Shown here piece after piece: positions 23,440 to 35,718 of a DNA stretch of 64,000 nucleotides (its first letter is position 1; each line of letters opens with the position of its first letter). The position numbers and the translations under genes were made by a program. The notes under the pieces were generated by a model. That model was not told the origin of the DNA, did not search any database, and saw only the letters and a program-made list of their open reading frames with translations. The stretch is taken from contig WHVA01000190.1 of assembly GCA_015179125.1 (NCBI GenBank), forward strand, positions 62,001 to 126,000, read 5' to 3'. This DNA comes from Gautieria morchelliformis (Eukaryota > Basidiomycota > Agaricomycetes > Gomphales > Gomphaceae).

Positions 23440-24371
23440 GCTCTTTTTAACTACCAGTGCCTATCATACTCGCCACATTGATCTCAGTGAGAAGGTCGCT
23501 ATTGTCTTATATACAGTCATCACCAATCTATCAAATCGAAAGGTTGCTGAACACTTCTAGAGGAGTGGAGACACAGTTTCTAAGTGAGCTGGTATTTTAT
23601 CATGCCGCACTACATGATTTACTGACTACACAGGTGCTTCCACCGTATATTGAATGCAATTACCAGCCCAGCATTCTATAATACCTATGTCAAGCTTCCT
23701 GATGTGGATTAATTGGTTGAGACCTACATTGCCAATAACCCAAAATTATTCCCCTTCTTCAAGGATGCAATCGGGGCTCCTGATGGCATGCACATAGTGA
23801 CAATCGTCTACTCAACCATCTAGTGACAATCGTGCTTGTTACCGAAACAGGAAAGGTGCACTGTCACAGAAAATTCTAGCTGCCTGCACATTTGACATGC
23901 GCTTTTCCTACCTACTCAGTGGCTGGGAAGGCAGTGCAGCTGACAGTGAAGTATTTCAAGACGCACATTGTCGTAACTTTCACATTCCGGAAGGGAAATA
24001 TTACCTGGCAGATGCAGGTTATGCCATCTGTGATGCTGTCCTAGTACCTTTTCATGGTGTACGGTATCACCTCTGTGAGTGGGAAGCTAGTAATCTTCAG
24101 TAAGTTGGTTCTGCATCCCTGAAAGGCATATAAAGATTTCTTTGACCACAGGCTGGTTATCTACAAGGAGCTCTATAACCTCCAACATGCACAAGCTTGG
24201 AATATCATCAAAAGAATCTTCAGAGTGATAAAGAAACACTTTACTATCCTCCATTAGTCCAATGACTTCAGTGTACAAACCCAAGCCAAATTGGTACCTG
24301 CATGTGCAATAGTACACAATTTTATTAGAACCTATGACCCTAGCGATGACCCAGAAGCAGGGAACCAGTGA
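23440..24371 (+). pseudogene. Harbinger DDE transposase, inactivated
   Basis: Order of blocks: TYVKLPD (about 23684), FFKDAIGAPDGMHI (about 23757-23800, first Asp), RNRKGALSQ, the run beginning FDMRFSYLLSGWEGSAADSE (from about 23893), YYLADAGY (about 24000, second Asp), FHGVRYHLCEW, then NLQHAQAWNIIKRIFRVIKK (about 24177-24236), and TYDPSDDPE near the end. Stops interrupt the frame (for example after LPDVD and in TILH-stop-SND). At the third catalytic position, usually Glu in N-x-I-E-R-I-F, this copy has Lys (AAA, 24210-24212), a one-base change. It cannot be active. Confidence 0.85.
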
Positions 24372-24712
24372 CCCTGCTTAGTCAGATTGTGCATACATTG
24401 AACAAGCGGTGGATATTGTGGCACACTCATTCCTGAGTGCGTTATCATTCACCCTATCCCTTCAATCTGATATAAATCTCAAGACACATCTCATAGCACT
24501 GTGATTGAAGGCTGCTGCATTACAGAAAACTACTGCAAAAACATTTGGAAATTGAGGTTAGCAGTGTCTTCCACTGCCCTAATCTCACGTGTTAGCCACT
24601 TGGATCTCAAATCCTTATGCAATGCGAGGTACATTGGGGCAGGATTGAGGACCGACTCAGTCCCATAGTAGGGGTGTTATGAAAGACCGCGGCTTGGGGT
24701 CATGCTGAAAAA

Positions 24713-25800
24713 GACCGATGGCATCTAAAACCTCATCATTATCAGATATCTCTGCCTGGACAGTGGTTATGGCATTGGTCATTCATTCTGGTGATGTCAG
24801 TCCCAAACTCACTGCAATACTACTTGATGTGAGGCTGCCGGCCATAGCCACCACTGCATTTGACATTGTGAACAGACCATCAGCACCTGACCTGCAGTTC
24901 CGCTTCACCTGCATACTACCAGAATCTTGAGCCCAGCACTTAATCCCATGGCTAGGTGTTGATGCTATAGCTGAGGAGCTGGATAACGCATGCTGCAACA
25001 GCACACAGCTGAGTTAACTATGCAGAGAGCAGTAAAATAGACATACATTCAATTGTTCCCCACTCTCCTCATGATCCTCAATGTCACCCTCCCCATCTCC
25101 ATCTGACCCACCCTGATTAGAATCGGAGCTTTCTTCTTGAGCCACTGTTGAGGCACTGAATGCTCCAGCACCAGTTGCGATGACATCCCCGCATAGCTCT
25201 GCCAGCTTGTCAAAAAAGGGGAAAGGTTTCTTTTTGAAGGGGTGTGCTTTCTTGTGAGACTATGCAAAAAAAAGACCATTAGAAGAACCCAGACAATGAA
25301 CAAGAGATATATACTATGAGATAATTTGCCCAGACCTCTTCAGTTGCTGTCACAATCTGTTTTCCTTCATCCCAGCCAAATCCAGACAGCTCACAGAGTT
25401 TCTGGACAATCTTGTAATCAGCTCTCAGCTAAATAAGCTCAGTCAGCATGTGAAATAGTGAAGCTAGTGCCACAACCTACTCGCTGGAACCTTGCTTTAC
25501 AGGCCTTGACATCTTTCTCGTGCCCACTACTTGGTGGCCCTTCAAAATTCTCCAGAGCCATCACAATGAGTGTCCAGACTGATGGTTTGAAGCTGTTTTC
25601 AGAGGCATTACCTATACCTTTCTGCTCCAGGAGGATTGAGCATTTCCATCTCCTCAGCTACAGACCACACCATATGTTCTGCCCACTTCTTAGGAGCAGC
25701 AGCAATCGATGTAGATTTGGACCTCAAGGTCATGGCAGTGAGCGCCTGTCCGGGTGAGTGTGTCACAGGGTGTGACAATGCTGGAACTTTGGTCATGTCA
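24713..25800 (-). pseudogene. Harbinger accessory Myb/SANT-like DNA-binding protein, disrupted
   Basis: In Harbinger elements a Myb-like partner helps the transposase bind DNA. Seen on the minus strand: FKPSVWTLIVMALENFEGPP (about 25600-25540), KACKARFQR, ADYKIVQKLCELSGFGWDEG (about 25430-25370), TATEEVW, then HPFKKKPFPFFDKLAELCGD and GAGAF (about 25245-25160), followed by an acidic tail and a C-terminal part near TMSNAVVAMAGS (to 24783). Frame changes between the blocks include introns and at least one indel near 25600. Confidence 0.75.
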
Positions 25801-26013
25801 GAACAAAGGAGTCTAGTTATAAATCATCTGAACTGCTCTGGGCCATTCGCAGAAATATCAGGGGAACCTTTGCGAAAGCACATCTCAAAACCTTGCGAAA
25901 CTGCACACCGAACAGCCACAATCCGCAGAATTTCTGTGAACTACAAGTTCACACATTTTGGGTGGTGCAAATCGTTTGCAAAATCAAATTTGCGGGTGCC
26001 AAACGGGCCCTAA

Positions 26014-26440
26014 TATCTAGTTAGTGTACAAGCTTTGATGCTGTTTGAAACAGCGAGTATGACTTGAGATCAGCTTCTAGGCTGACTCAGTATATGCAAA
26101 ATGAGTGCAAAGGGGTTTTTATGGCTAGAGTAACATACAGTGAGGTTGCTGTATTTATAGAAAAAAGTAAATGATTTTCTATCTGTTATTTCTGCATGGA
26201 AGAGTCCGTGAGTGCATTTGGACAGGGTAGGGGGTAATTACAAATCATGGAAAAAACAAGAGAAATGACAGGGATTATTCTACAGGGGATTCGACAGATG
26301 GGGATTATATGGACATATATAATGTCCCTCTCAACATGTAATAGCTCCATGATCGACTGTCTTGCCCTGCAGACAGTCAGCACAATCAGTTTTCTCCTTG
26401 AGATCCAATGTATATGTGCCTGCATATACACTTGATCTCC
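26014..26440. other. no recognisable gene
   Basis: Short spacer between the Harbinger element and a solo LTR. No coding motif. Confidence 0.35.
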
Positions 26441-26445
26441 TTGGC

Positions 26446-26929
26446 TGTAAGGGCAACCCTAGCTGGCCGTGGAGATCACACTACCACACAACTGACAAGG
26501 GGAAATCCAAAGTATGTATAAATGAACAGAGTATGCAAGAGAAGGGATTCTCACCTGACAAGGGGAAATCCGAAGAGAAAAGCCTAAGGACCCCCAATGC
26601 CAGCGAGCCCGTATTATACTACGCTCCGCAGCCAGGGACAACACTTGGCACTCACCATCAACCCTGCATCCCCCTGACCTCCCTGACACTTGATCAACCC
26701 TGGATGCCACATACTACGCAAGTCGCTTGACTTCCGACACTGTTCCGAGAGCGGAAGTCGGGAAGTGGGGTGGAACTGGCAAAGTGAACAGAATTGGTGG
26801 AAGTTCTCCTGGAAGCGGAATCATTTCCAAAAGCGGAGTCGGAGATGGAATCGGAACCAGAACCGGAGTCAGAAATGGAATCGGAACTTGGTGTGGTGTC
26901 AGAACTGGAAAACAGGGTGTCCCCTGACA
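26446..26929 (-). mobile_element. solo LTR, chromodomain gypsy family, minus orientation
   Basis: 484-bp LTR running TGTAAGGGCAACCC to GTCCCCTGACA, the reverse complement of the LTR family at 48982. The flanks TTGGC (26441-26445) and TTGTC (26930-26934) differ by one base, so the duplication has begun to decay. No internal sequence. Confidence 0.85.
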
Positions 26930-26934
26930 TTGTC

Positions 26935-27969
26935 CCTTCCAAATGACAATCAAATAGTCTTGACACATTATTCTGCCCACATACAGTGAGTTCCGGTGCC
27001 TTCATATGGCATTTGTGGTGCTAAAGAAAATGTTTTTCCTTTTTGCCCCCGCTCAAGCCATCCCCCCAATCCAGCGCTTGATCAACACACAGGTGCTTTA
27101 CTCAGTTAGACCTGTTGGCTGATGGGAAGCTGCCGACTGATGCATATGATGTCATGACATCACCAGTACTTGTAGACCATTTAACCAGTAATCATACTGG
27201 TTAAATCATTAGATAATTCTTCCTAAAACTCTGTAATTGTGTTTTTAATATATTCTGTTAAAGAGTGTGAACATTGGACTTAAAGAAAATCCAACTGTGG
27301 AGAATTTATCACAACAGGATCATCATTGTGATGCTTCTGCAGATTGCAATTAGACAGGCACTCAGGAGATCACTTGCATGCAGGTGGAAGAAATCTGAGA
27401 ACTTGAAGTGGCCTAGCACTCGTGAGTCCTCAAGCAGATATCAACGAGGCGTAGGGGCAATCCAATGCGACGAGGGGTACATATATATGAGAGGTCTTAC
27501 ATAATAAAAAGAAGGACCAGGTCAAGCATAAGGGAGACAAAATGAATGATTCAATAAAGCAGAGATGATGAAACCTGAGTGGTGTACCGATCGAGACAAG
27601 TTTGAGTCGATAATGAGATGAGCGATCATAGTGCCACATCATCCCTATATCAGACCAAGATCGTCTGGCCGGATGATTGGGGAAGAGAGTGAAGCACTGC
27701 AGTGGTGTGGGGTGGGATGGGCTATTGAAAACCACTGAAGAATGGCAGTCAATCATTTGAAGTTGAACATCCAAAGGCTGTCACCGGAGGCATATTAAGT
27801 ATACGAACCTGCATCTTATAGTGACCATCTCTGGCTTATTAGATCATGTACTCAGTCTTTATGTAAGTCCCATGGTAAGTACCTGCAGTTAACGTTCAAC
27901 CGGGAACCCTGCCATCAGAGGACTTAGAGCACGAGAAGATGATCATCACTGCCAGCAGGTGATACACGA
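26935..27969. other. no recognisable gene
   Basis: One kilobase with small ORFs only and no motif, TIR or repeat partner recognised. Confidence 0.35.
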
Positions 27970-28737
27970 GTGAATGAACGGCATCAGATAGGCCCAATCT
28001 ATCCGAGCTGGCTCAGTTCCTTCAATCCTCTTTTCGCGTCAGGAACGCTCGAGAACCGAAGTATTAGCCACAGTACTGCTTTCCAAGCATCATGTGAGTG
28101 GCCCGTACTCAGAAAGCTACTTGGTAGTCGTGAACACACTGCTATTGTGATCCGTACTCGAATTTGTTTGGTAGAGGCGTTTGAGTGCCTTGAGGCGATG
28201 AGAAGTTCAAGATCCATGCATATCTTGGTCGGAGTCGATCGGGCTGCGAATCTGACCCACAAACAGCATCATCTCTTTCTTCAATCAATCAAGGCAATTA
28301 CCCTCCAATGTTTGCAAAGAGAGTCGTGGCACCAGGGTCCAGAACTATACCAATAGGACAGTCACTGTGGTCAATGCCGGGAATATAGCCACTTGAACTG
28401 ATACCTGGATATCTTATACAGCGGCAGCCCTCGTTCGCTGTCAGGAATCGGCTGTCACGCCTCACTCGAGATCGACCCTTTAATTGACGGGTTCTCTAGG
28501 CATCGCCTAAGTACTCGAAGCTCACGCGCGCATTGTTTATACAACGATTGAACTTCATGGTGAGTGGGTATCGCAAATGATGGATAACGACTGCATATCA
28601 ATAATATCGAGGTCATTGAGTCGGTATCGCAAATGATGGCTAACGACATCATATCAATAATGTGAAGTCCAGGTATAATAATTAAAGTCACAGTCCCTCT
28701 TTACCTAGAATCTACCTACCTCATTCTTGTGTGTACA
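27970..28737 (+). repeat. upstream flank of DUF6533 copy B, shared with copies C and D
   Basis: This segment matches the minus strand at 63740-62994 and, in part, 41465-41826. Shared blocks include TTGGTCGGAGTCGATCGGGC and GAGAGTCGTGGCACCAGGG. The duplicated unit therefore includes about 0.75 kb of upstream, presumably promoter, DNA. Confidence 0.7.
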
Positions 28738-30466
28738 ATGTCTGTCGTTTCTCAATCATTTGTTACAATGGCAAAATCAGGCCAGTGCTAATACGCAAGA
28801 GATGGATGCATCAAATTAACGCGTTCTTAAGCAGACCTAACCCTTACGGAGTACTCAATGCTCGCATCGTTGGTGGTCCTCCTGTATGACCATGGTGAGG
28901 GGAATTTTTGTTGTTAGAAACCATTCACTAATACCAGACAGCTATAACCTTCGATGCTGAGGTTAGTTCGGGGTTTGCAAGTCGCCGTATTATTTCTAAG
29001 ACAAACTTCAGATCAAGAATATTTGGAGGGGCCCGCGCACATTGGGAAAGCTACTGTTTCTATGGGTCAGTCTGTACTGTACTGCCTGTGATTCTCTTGA
29101 AGTATGCGGCCATAAAACTCTCAATGCCCATAGACTCGTTATTTCGGACTTTCCTCGCTTATCATTCAAGTCACAGGTCCGTCTGTGTCTTCGACTCTCC
29201 ATATGAAGTTAACAGACAATGTCGGGATGAAGTGACGTTTCATGGATCCCTGCCGAATAAGGTGTGCACGTAAGATTAACGCGATCAATGTGTTGTAATG
29301 CTTATCAATTCCTCCGTTCACAGTTGTAAGTGCAGAAAGTGTCAGTATTATAACACCGGATTAGAATGTTATTACTCCAGCTGCAGTGCCTATTTTTGGT
29401 TGGAATCTGTGTCGTGCGTCCATCTTTGATGCATTGTATGGACTCGGATTGACACAAGTACCAGCGTTTTAATTGCAATTGTCAGTGTAGACAGTGAGTA
29501 CATACAGGTTCATACATGTTACTTTACTGTAAATATGACTAACCTTAAGCAATCCAGTCATTCTACTGGCCCGTGTATGTTCTCTATTGCATACATTCAG
29601 ACTCTGGGACGTAATTGATTCACAGGTCTATGCTGTGTATAATCGCAACAAACAACTTTTATATGGCATGGTTGGTTTCCAATTGATTACAACTACTGTC
29701 ACTATAGTCATTTTTGTGGTCTACATGTCGGCTGGTGAGAACCCCCACATCAACATTCCGCTCGATCATTTCTATCTAATCATCCGACAGGCGTGGGGTT
29801 ACCTTCCGTTGACAACTTGACTGGCTGCTACAGTCCTTCGGAGTCGAGAAATTTAGCGGCTTACTTCGTTCCTTCCCTTGCAAACGAAGTCGTCCTATGC
29901 CTTCTCATGCTCTACAAGCAGTGGGACAGATACGGGAACGAATTTGGTTCATCCCAACTTAAGCGCCTCGTTCAAGACAGGTCAGCTCAGCCTTTTGTCT
30001 TTCTAAATATTTTCGTCTAGCCCCTCTGACATAGAGCCAGTATAATCTACTGTTTTTGGTCAATATTAGTGTCTTCTTGCTCCGTACAATAGTGACGTGT
30101 GCTTGCAGTACCGTGGCTGTGCATCTGACGAGCTTGCTGGTGCTTTACCTGGCCCGCCGTAGTCCTGTACTAATGGTCATTAATGGGTAGGTAACTTCTC
30201 CTTTTTGATCAGAAGAGATGGTAGTGACATCATTTTCAAGATGGGAATTTGCAATACCTTGCACTATGGGCTGCCGTCTGCTTCTCAACATGTTCAACTA
30301 CTACGGTTCTGCCAGTGGACAGGACACAACCTTGCTTCAAAGTGGTCAGAACGCAAGCTATCCGTTGTCAGACCTGCGCATGCAGAGTCCATCTTCCAGG
30401 GATGTTAAGCCGCCTGTGGTCGCCGTGAAAATGCATTGGCAGGTGATGGCATTGGCGACGCCGTAG
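28738..30466 (+). CDS. DUF6533-type membrane protein, copy B
   Basis: An ATG (28738) followed by SVVSQSF is conserved in copies B, C and D. Exons seen: LTEYSMLASLVVLLYDH (about 28851-28895), a short ITFDAE exon, NIWRGPRTLGKLLFLW (about 29018-29065), TRYFGLSSLII, WDVIVSQ-type region changed to WDVIDSQVYAVYNRNKQLL (about 29606-29660), the FVPSLANEVVLCLLMLYKQW helix (about 29860-29930), LAVHLTSLLVLYLA (about 30114), and IPCTMGCRLLLNMFNYYG (about 30255-30305), ending at 30464-30466. The first-intron junction does not resolve cleanly, so it could be a pseudogene. Confidence 0.5.
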
Positions 30467-31180
30467 TAGATACTACATCGACCATGCCTTGCAACGGTTA
30501 TGTTTCGAGATGTATCTATGTGCTCGGCTCGACGACTTGGTCTATCGCTTTGTTTGGGCGCACAGTGTTGCGTGTTATACTAGCAGGTATTCCTGTATAT
30601 ATACTAGTCGGTCACCCTGCCACGATAAGTCGCTTGAAAAAAGTAATTTATACACTGACACCGGGTACTAATCGATAATCGATAATCGATAATCCATTAG
30701 TATCTGTAAATATTTCTCTTTTTTTCTCATCCAGCCAGATCTGCGCTTGTTCTGATCAATGTTTTCTCCGCAGGTTTTCATCTGTTTTTGGGGGACGTTT
30801 TTTCCCACGGGGGTCGCCCGCCCGTTGACGTTGACGGTAACTTGAAGTTTTCAACGTACCAAAAATCTGAGCTCTATCCCTTCATCACAGCAAACTATAG
30901 AGGTACATCGTCTTGCTTGGATATTTGTTGATTTCTGCACGCTTTTGTCACTTTTACTGTGCTATGCTGTGGCGTCTTTAACTGAGAACTACGCTAGCTA
31001 ATTAAGCTGGATCCACCTCGCTCGCTAGCCCGCAGTGCTAAACTACGTTCTCAAATAATCCTAATAATGTCTAAATCACACTTCCCCTTCTAATTCCTCT
31101 AATATGTTCTAATGGATATAATCGGTGATACCAGCGTCGGAGTCAGTTGTCATGTCCATCAATTTTCTAGTCGTACGTCC
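30467..31180. other. 3' flank of copy B and intergenic DNA
   Basis: To about 30710 this matches the 3' flank of copy C (to about 47010) and, reversed, 60290-60405. From 30710 to 31180 no repeat partner or gene is seen. Confidence 0.5.
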
Positions 31181-31187
31181 TATAAAG
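31181..31187 (+). promoter_or_regulatory. TATA-like box of the RRM gene
   Basis: TATAAAG lies 78 bp before the chosen ATG and is followed by a pyrimidine-rich stretch (CTCTCTCTCTCCCACC), a common start-site context in fungi. Position-based inference. Confidence 0.45.
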
Positions 31188-31264
31188 CTGTAACTGTCTC
31201 TATTGTTTTTCTCTCTCTCTCTCCCACCCCCACACTCTACACTTCACACTCGTTCACAAACTAC

Positions 31265-34200
31265 ATGTCTACACTATCCAACTCCCGCTCTTCCTCCGCA
31301 ACTTCGTCGTCTTCTCAGTCATCTACGCCCACGCCAACGACCCTCACGTCGTCATATTCGTGCCTCAATAATCCCGTACGGGCCGCTCCCGCCTCCGAGG
31401 CCACCCCCACGACTCTCCCACCAGTCCCGCCATCAATCCCGCCCCCCGTCACGCCGGTACACCCTTCTTTCACCCTCATGACCCCTACTCCCCCGCCCTC
31501 ATCATCACGCCCCTTGCCCGAGTCTCCGTCCGATAACAAGCACAGCCTTAACCACAACCGCAACGTGAAATGGCGCGGTAGCCCCCTCATGGCTGAAATA
31601 ACCAATGTAGATGATCGATGTGAGGAGGAAGCTACACAGTTGCAGTCACACTCTCAGTCCACTCCCCCGAAAGGGCAGGATCACCTCGATGCCACTTCTG
31701 CTTCAAGTCTTAGTACGTGATTTCGATTTTTCCTCTTGTCGGTAAGATGTAGTGTGACCTTACCGAACAACTACAGTGTCATCCTCTACACCGGTGCCCT
31801 CTGCTTCACCTTCACCATCTTCAGCCGCCTCTGCAGTGGCGGCCGCGTGTTCGACTAATACGCCTAATCCTCTCCAGTGCGCCTTTTTGATATCTTCAAA
31901 TGACACGTTCCATTTCACTTGTCTTTCCGCTTACAAGTCTCCTCAGGACCACAAATGTCTATATCAACGGCCTCCCCCCACACTTTAAAGCAGAACAACT
32001 TTACGCGCTCACGTCTCAATTCGGCACGGTGCTTAGTTGCAGGACGTTCACGAGGCAGTTGGCGGAATGTCCGTCGTGAGTTGGTTTTCATCTCGGCCGT
32101 CTACGTTGATCTGTTGGCTCCATGATCCATCGTGTTCCGAGTTAGCAGTCTCCGGTTTTTTTTTCCCCGTCTCCCCGTTTGATCTATCCTATTCTGACTG
32201 ACGTGTTTCATTATGAAGTGGGTATGGATTCGTCCTGTGAGCGTACCCGCGTCTTATATCAAGCAAACTAACTCAATCAATTATTAAACCTTTCATTCAC
32301 TCAATTCTCGTATGCAACGTACTCACCCTTCCTTGATATACCCCACCCACTACCCATCCTACCTAAATTAAAAAAATTCGCACCCAGCTTCGACACCCTT
32401 CCCGCAGCACAGCAGTGCATAGACGTGCTGCGCTCGCATCATAATTTGCATCCTACATTTGCGAAGGTGCGTCTGTTGCGTCTTTATACGAGTATGTTCT
32501 AAAGTTTGAAGAAATTTCATTTCGCCGCGTATCACTCCCTTTACACCAACACTCTTCTCATTCGCTCTCCAGCAAGCGCACAAGATCACTCGCACACCCA
32601 CAGTGGGGACCCTCTCTGTTGGGGCCCCTTCCACATACTCCACTTCCAACCCCGGCGCAGGGCTCAACATGCCACCCAGCCTCCATACTTCCTTGGATCC
32701 TCAGCCAAATAACAGCAATACAGACGGTGGATACACCCCATACAACAATAAGTCCAATACTGCATACACAAACGCCGCCTCCTCCGCATACATTCCGTCC
32801 GCGATGAACGCAGCTCTCGGCAGCGGAGGTGTTACGTACGGAGTGGAGCTGGTCGAAAGTGAAGATGGTGGCGCTGATATCTATATCGAAGGGTACGTTT
32901 GTGTCCGTATGCATCCATATCGTCTTTTCGTGAGCTGACTGGAACTCCTGTCCTCGACCACCTCTCAAATTCCACTCATTTATTAATACCCCCCGCTCTC
33001 GACTCTCCTCATAACCCCGCTTCGTCCACAACCGTGTACCGCCAACAAACCAATCAAACCACGCCATAATAATCATCACAGCCTGCCGCCCACCCTAACG
33101 CCTTCCACCCTCCGCGCACTCCTTGCGCCCCATATCCCGCGTGCACACCGCTTTTTCGCGGATACGCGCCGCCTTTCTGACTCAGGCTTAGGCCTTGAGG
33201 AAGATGGTGTGGGGCCCGGGATGGGTGGAGGTGTGGTAGCCGGCGGGAGGCGAGGGGGGAGAACGGGGAGGCTTGTTGTTTTTGTTAGGTGGGTGCTTAT
33301 CCACGCTTCCTCGTGCTTTGGGCTTCGCTTCTCGACTCCTCTTCCACGTCTATTCTCACCTCTCCATTAGCGACGATTTCTCTCATTTATATGCCTTACT
33401 CGATCCGATCATATTACCTAGTTCGTGTTGGTGGTGGCGGATTTACATCATTGAAATCGAATGATCACCATCATCTTGTCGTCCGTTCCGGCATCTCTTC
33501 ATTGGACATCATTTGACACGGCTTTTGTGTTTTTCTTTCCCTTTGTGAGGTCTGTGACTTGTGTCGTATATGTTTATTTAATTCTTCTATGGTTCCGCTT
33601 GCGGTTTTTTAAATTGCCCTCTTCTGTCGTCATCGAGTGGTTGATTCCATTGTCTCTTGGATTGTGCCTGTATTTCTATTTCTTTCTGTCTCTCCGCATT
33701 CCTCTCACTCCATCCCATGCTAAACCCCTCCGCCTGTCCAGACTCCCAACTCGCGCCGCAGCCCACGACATTCGGACCAAACTCCACGGCCGGGCGATCC
33801 GCGGGTATAGTGCACGCCTCCGGGTGTCCTTCGCTGACGACTTGGACGCGGAGCGCGAACGCTTGGCTGCGCAAGTTGGGCATGAGCAGCCTGGACCTCT
33901 AACTGAACATGGGTTTAGATTTGAGGGCGGGGGGATGGGGGCGCACGATGCGGATGATGGTAATAGGTTTGGTGCGTACGGGAACATGAACGGAAATGGG
34001 GGTACGTGCGGTAATACAGACATGAATGTGGATGGCTTTGCCGCGGAGGACGTTTTCAGCTACACAGATGCTGATGCGAATTCGGTCATCTGCACCAACA
34101 ATGCCAACGCACACCCGAACGCAGTCACGAACGCCAACGCAAGTCAGAAAAGCACCCAACAGCCGACCATATCAGGACTCCCAGTCCCCGCCAGTGGAGG

Positions 34201-35718
34201 GTGCTACGATCCGTTTTATGATGGTTTTGAAGGAAGCGGGAACGTACTTGGGCAGACTGGTATCGGGTATGGGAACGGGGAGTGGAATGGGAGTTTTGAC
34301 GGGAGCGGGATTGGAAATTTGGGCTATGGACAGCGTCAGAATCGTGGCCAGGGACTCCGTGCGGGAAATGGCTTGGGGACTGTTGATCAGGTGCAACAGC
34401 TGCTCCATGTCCAGAGCTTGCTTCACAGCCAGAATCAGCTCGTCAATACGCCCATGTCCCGCTGTATGTATTCGCTTTTTTGTGCTCTGCTCTTGCTGGA
34501 CTGATCAGCGTTTTGTATACGTCCTGTTGCCCGACTCGCTCTCCAACCTCTCTTTCTGGTCACTGTCCTGCCGGCTGCTATCGTTCAGACTCGGACCGTC
34601 TCGACACCGACACACTCCCCCGCTCCCATGCGGCCCAGTTCACTGATCCTGCCTCGCCCTCTCCACACGCGCATGGCATAGGTGCACTCTCCCATGGATC
34701 TATCCCGGAGAATATCGACACTAACGCAAATATGCTGCACACGAATCTCGCCCCTAACACCAACACTCACATGCCGCTCACAGTCCCCGTCCCGCTGCAG
34801 CCATTTAGCGCGACGCTGCACTCACTGCAGCTCCAGCTCGATAGTCTGCGCCCGCTGCTTGCCGCATATAGTCAGGGAGGCGGCGTACCGGGGAAATTTG
34901 GGGCGATGGGTTGTGATGGAGGCATTAGCACCTTGGATGCCACTCTCAATGCCAGTTGGAACCGTGATGCGAGTACGAGCTCTAACACTTCGCATGGCTC
35001 TTTCAACCTCAGCGTCAATCGTCCCACTTCCAACTCTACATTGGCACTGCAACCGCTCCGTCCTCGCTCGCTCTCTACTGTTCACGCTCCTACCCACACC
35101 TTTGGGTCTGCTTCGATCTTTGGAGGTGCTAATGGTTCTGGTAGTGGCGCGGGCTTCGGCGGGACAGGAACGACATTGAACCCCCGTGCACAGATATATG
35201 CGCATCCACATGCGCATGGCGCCCATCCTGGACAGTTGCAATCCGCAAACGCAAGGACGAGCTCAAATGCCAATCCCGGAACAAACAAATCTAGTTCGAA
35301 TGCCGCAAACACCAACACCAACTCTGCAAACTCTAACGTCACTCAATCCACTCCCTCCGAGACGTCCAGGCCCTCCACGTCTAATAGCAAATCCACATCC
35401 ACATCCGCCCTCCCGGCAGTTTCCTCCCATTCGCTCAGCCCCTCTCCTGGCATCAGACCCACGCCACCGCCCGGAGCACATGCTCGTGCACAAACTTCAA
35501 CCGAACCCACGCCCAGCGCCCGCTCCCGAGTACATACGACCGGTCACGGACTCGGGGAGCTCGGGATGGGGGAAACTGGTGGAGCTGGGGTTTCTACTGG
35601 AGGGACTGGGATTACAGGACTTGGGATGGGGCTGGGTGCGCCGTTGTTTCCGCATCCACAGGCGCAAGCGCAAACGCAGACACACCCAGGATCGCAGACA
35701 CTGAGGAATGGGGAGTGA
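31265..35718 (+). CDS. two-RRM RNA-binding protein (RBMS/MSSP-like), nine exons
   Basis: Exons 31265-31712, 31777-31876, 31947-32075, 32219-32236, 32388-32466, 32573-32892, 33082-33288, 33742-34463 and 34589-35718 total 3,153 nt with every phase matching, giving 1,050 residues. RRM1: RNP2 VYINGLP, then RNP1 SGYGFVLF, whose core sits on the 18-nt fourth exon. RRM2: RNP2 IYIEGLP and a degenerate RNP1 (TGRLVVFVR) split by the 453-nt intron before LPTRAAAHDIRTKLHGRAI. Long Ser/Thr/Pro-, Asn- and Gly-rich low-complexity tails flank the RRMs. Probably post-transcriptional control of mRNAs in the cytoplasm, by analogy to RBMS-type proteins. ATG 31265 was preferred over 31112 because TATA and a CT-tract lie between them. 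Confidence 0.85.
32219..32236 (+). other. 18-nt microexon encoding RNP1 of RRM1
   Basis: TGGGTATGGATTCGTCCT is bounded by AG upstream and GTGAGC downstream. Joined in phase to the exon ending 32075 and the exon starting 32388 it yields S-G-Y-G-F-V-L-F, the RNP1 core that would otherwise be missing. Neither flanking intron offers another RNP1. Confidence 0.85.

Larger units (their letters stand above)
23224..26010. mobile_element. PIF/Harbinger DNA transposon
   Basis: 2,787-bp element with terminal inverted repeats, GGGCCTGTTTGGTGCCCGC on the left and GCGGGTGCCAAACGGGCCC on the right. The 3-bp target TAA is duplicated at 23221-23223 and 26011-26013, as expected for this superfamily. It carries the two usual genes in convergent orientation: a DDE transposase (+) and a Myb/SANT-like protein (-). 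Both are disrupted. Confidence 0.9.
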
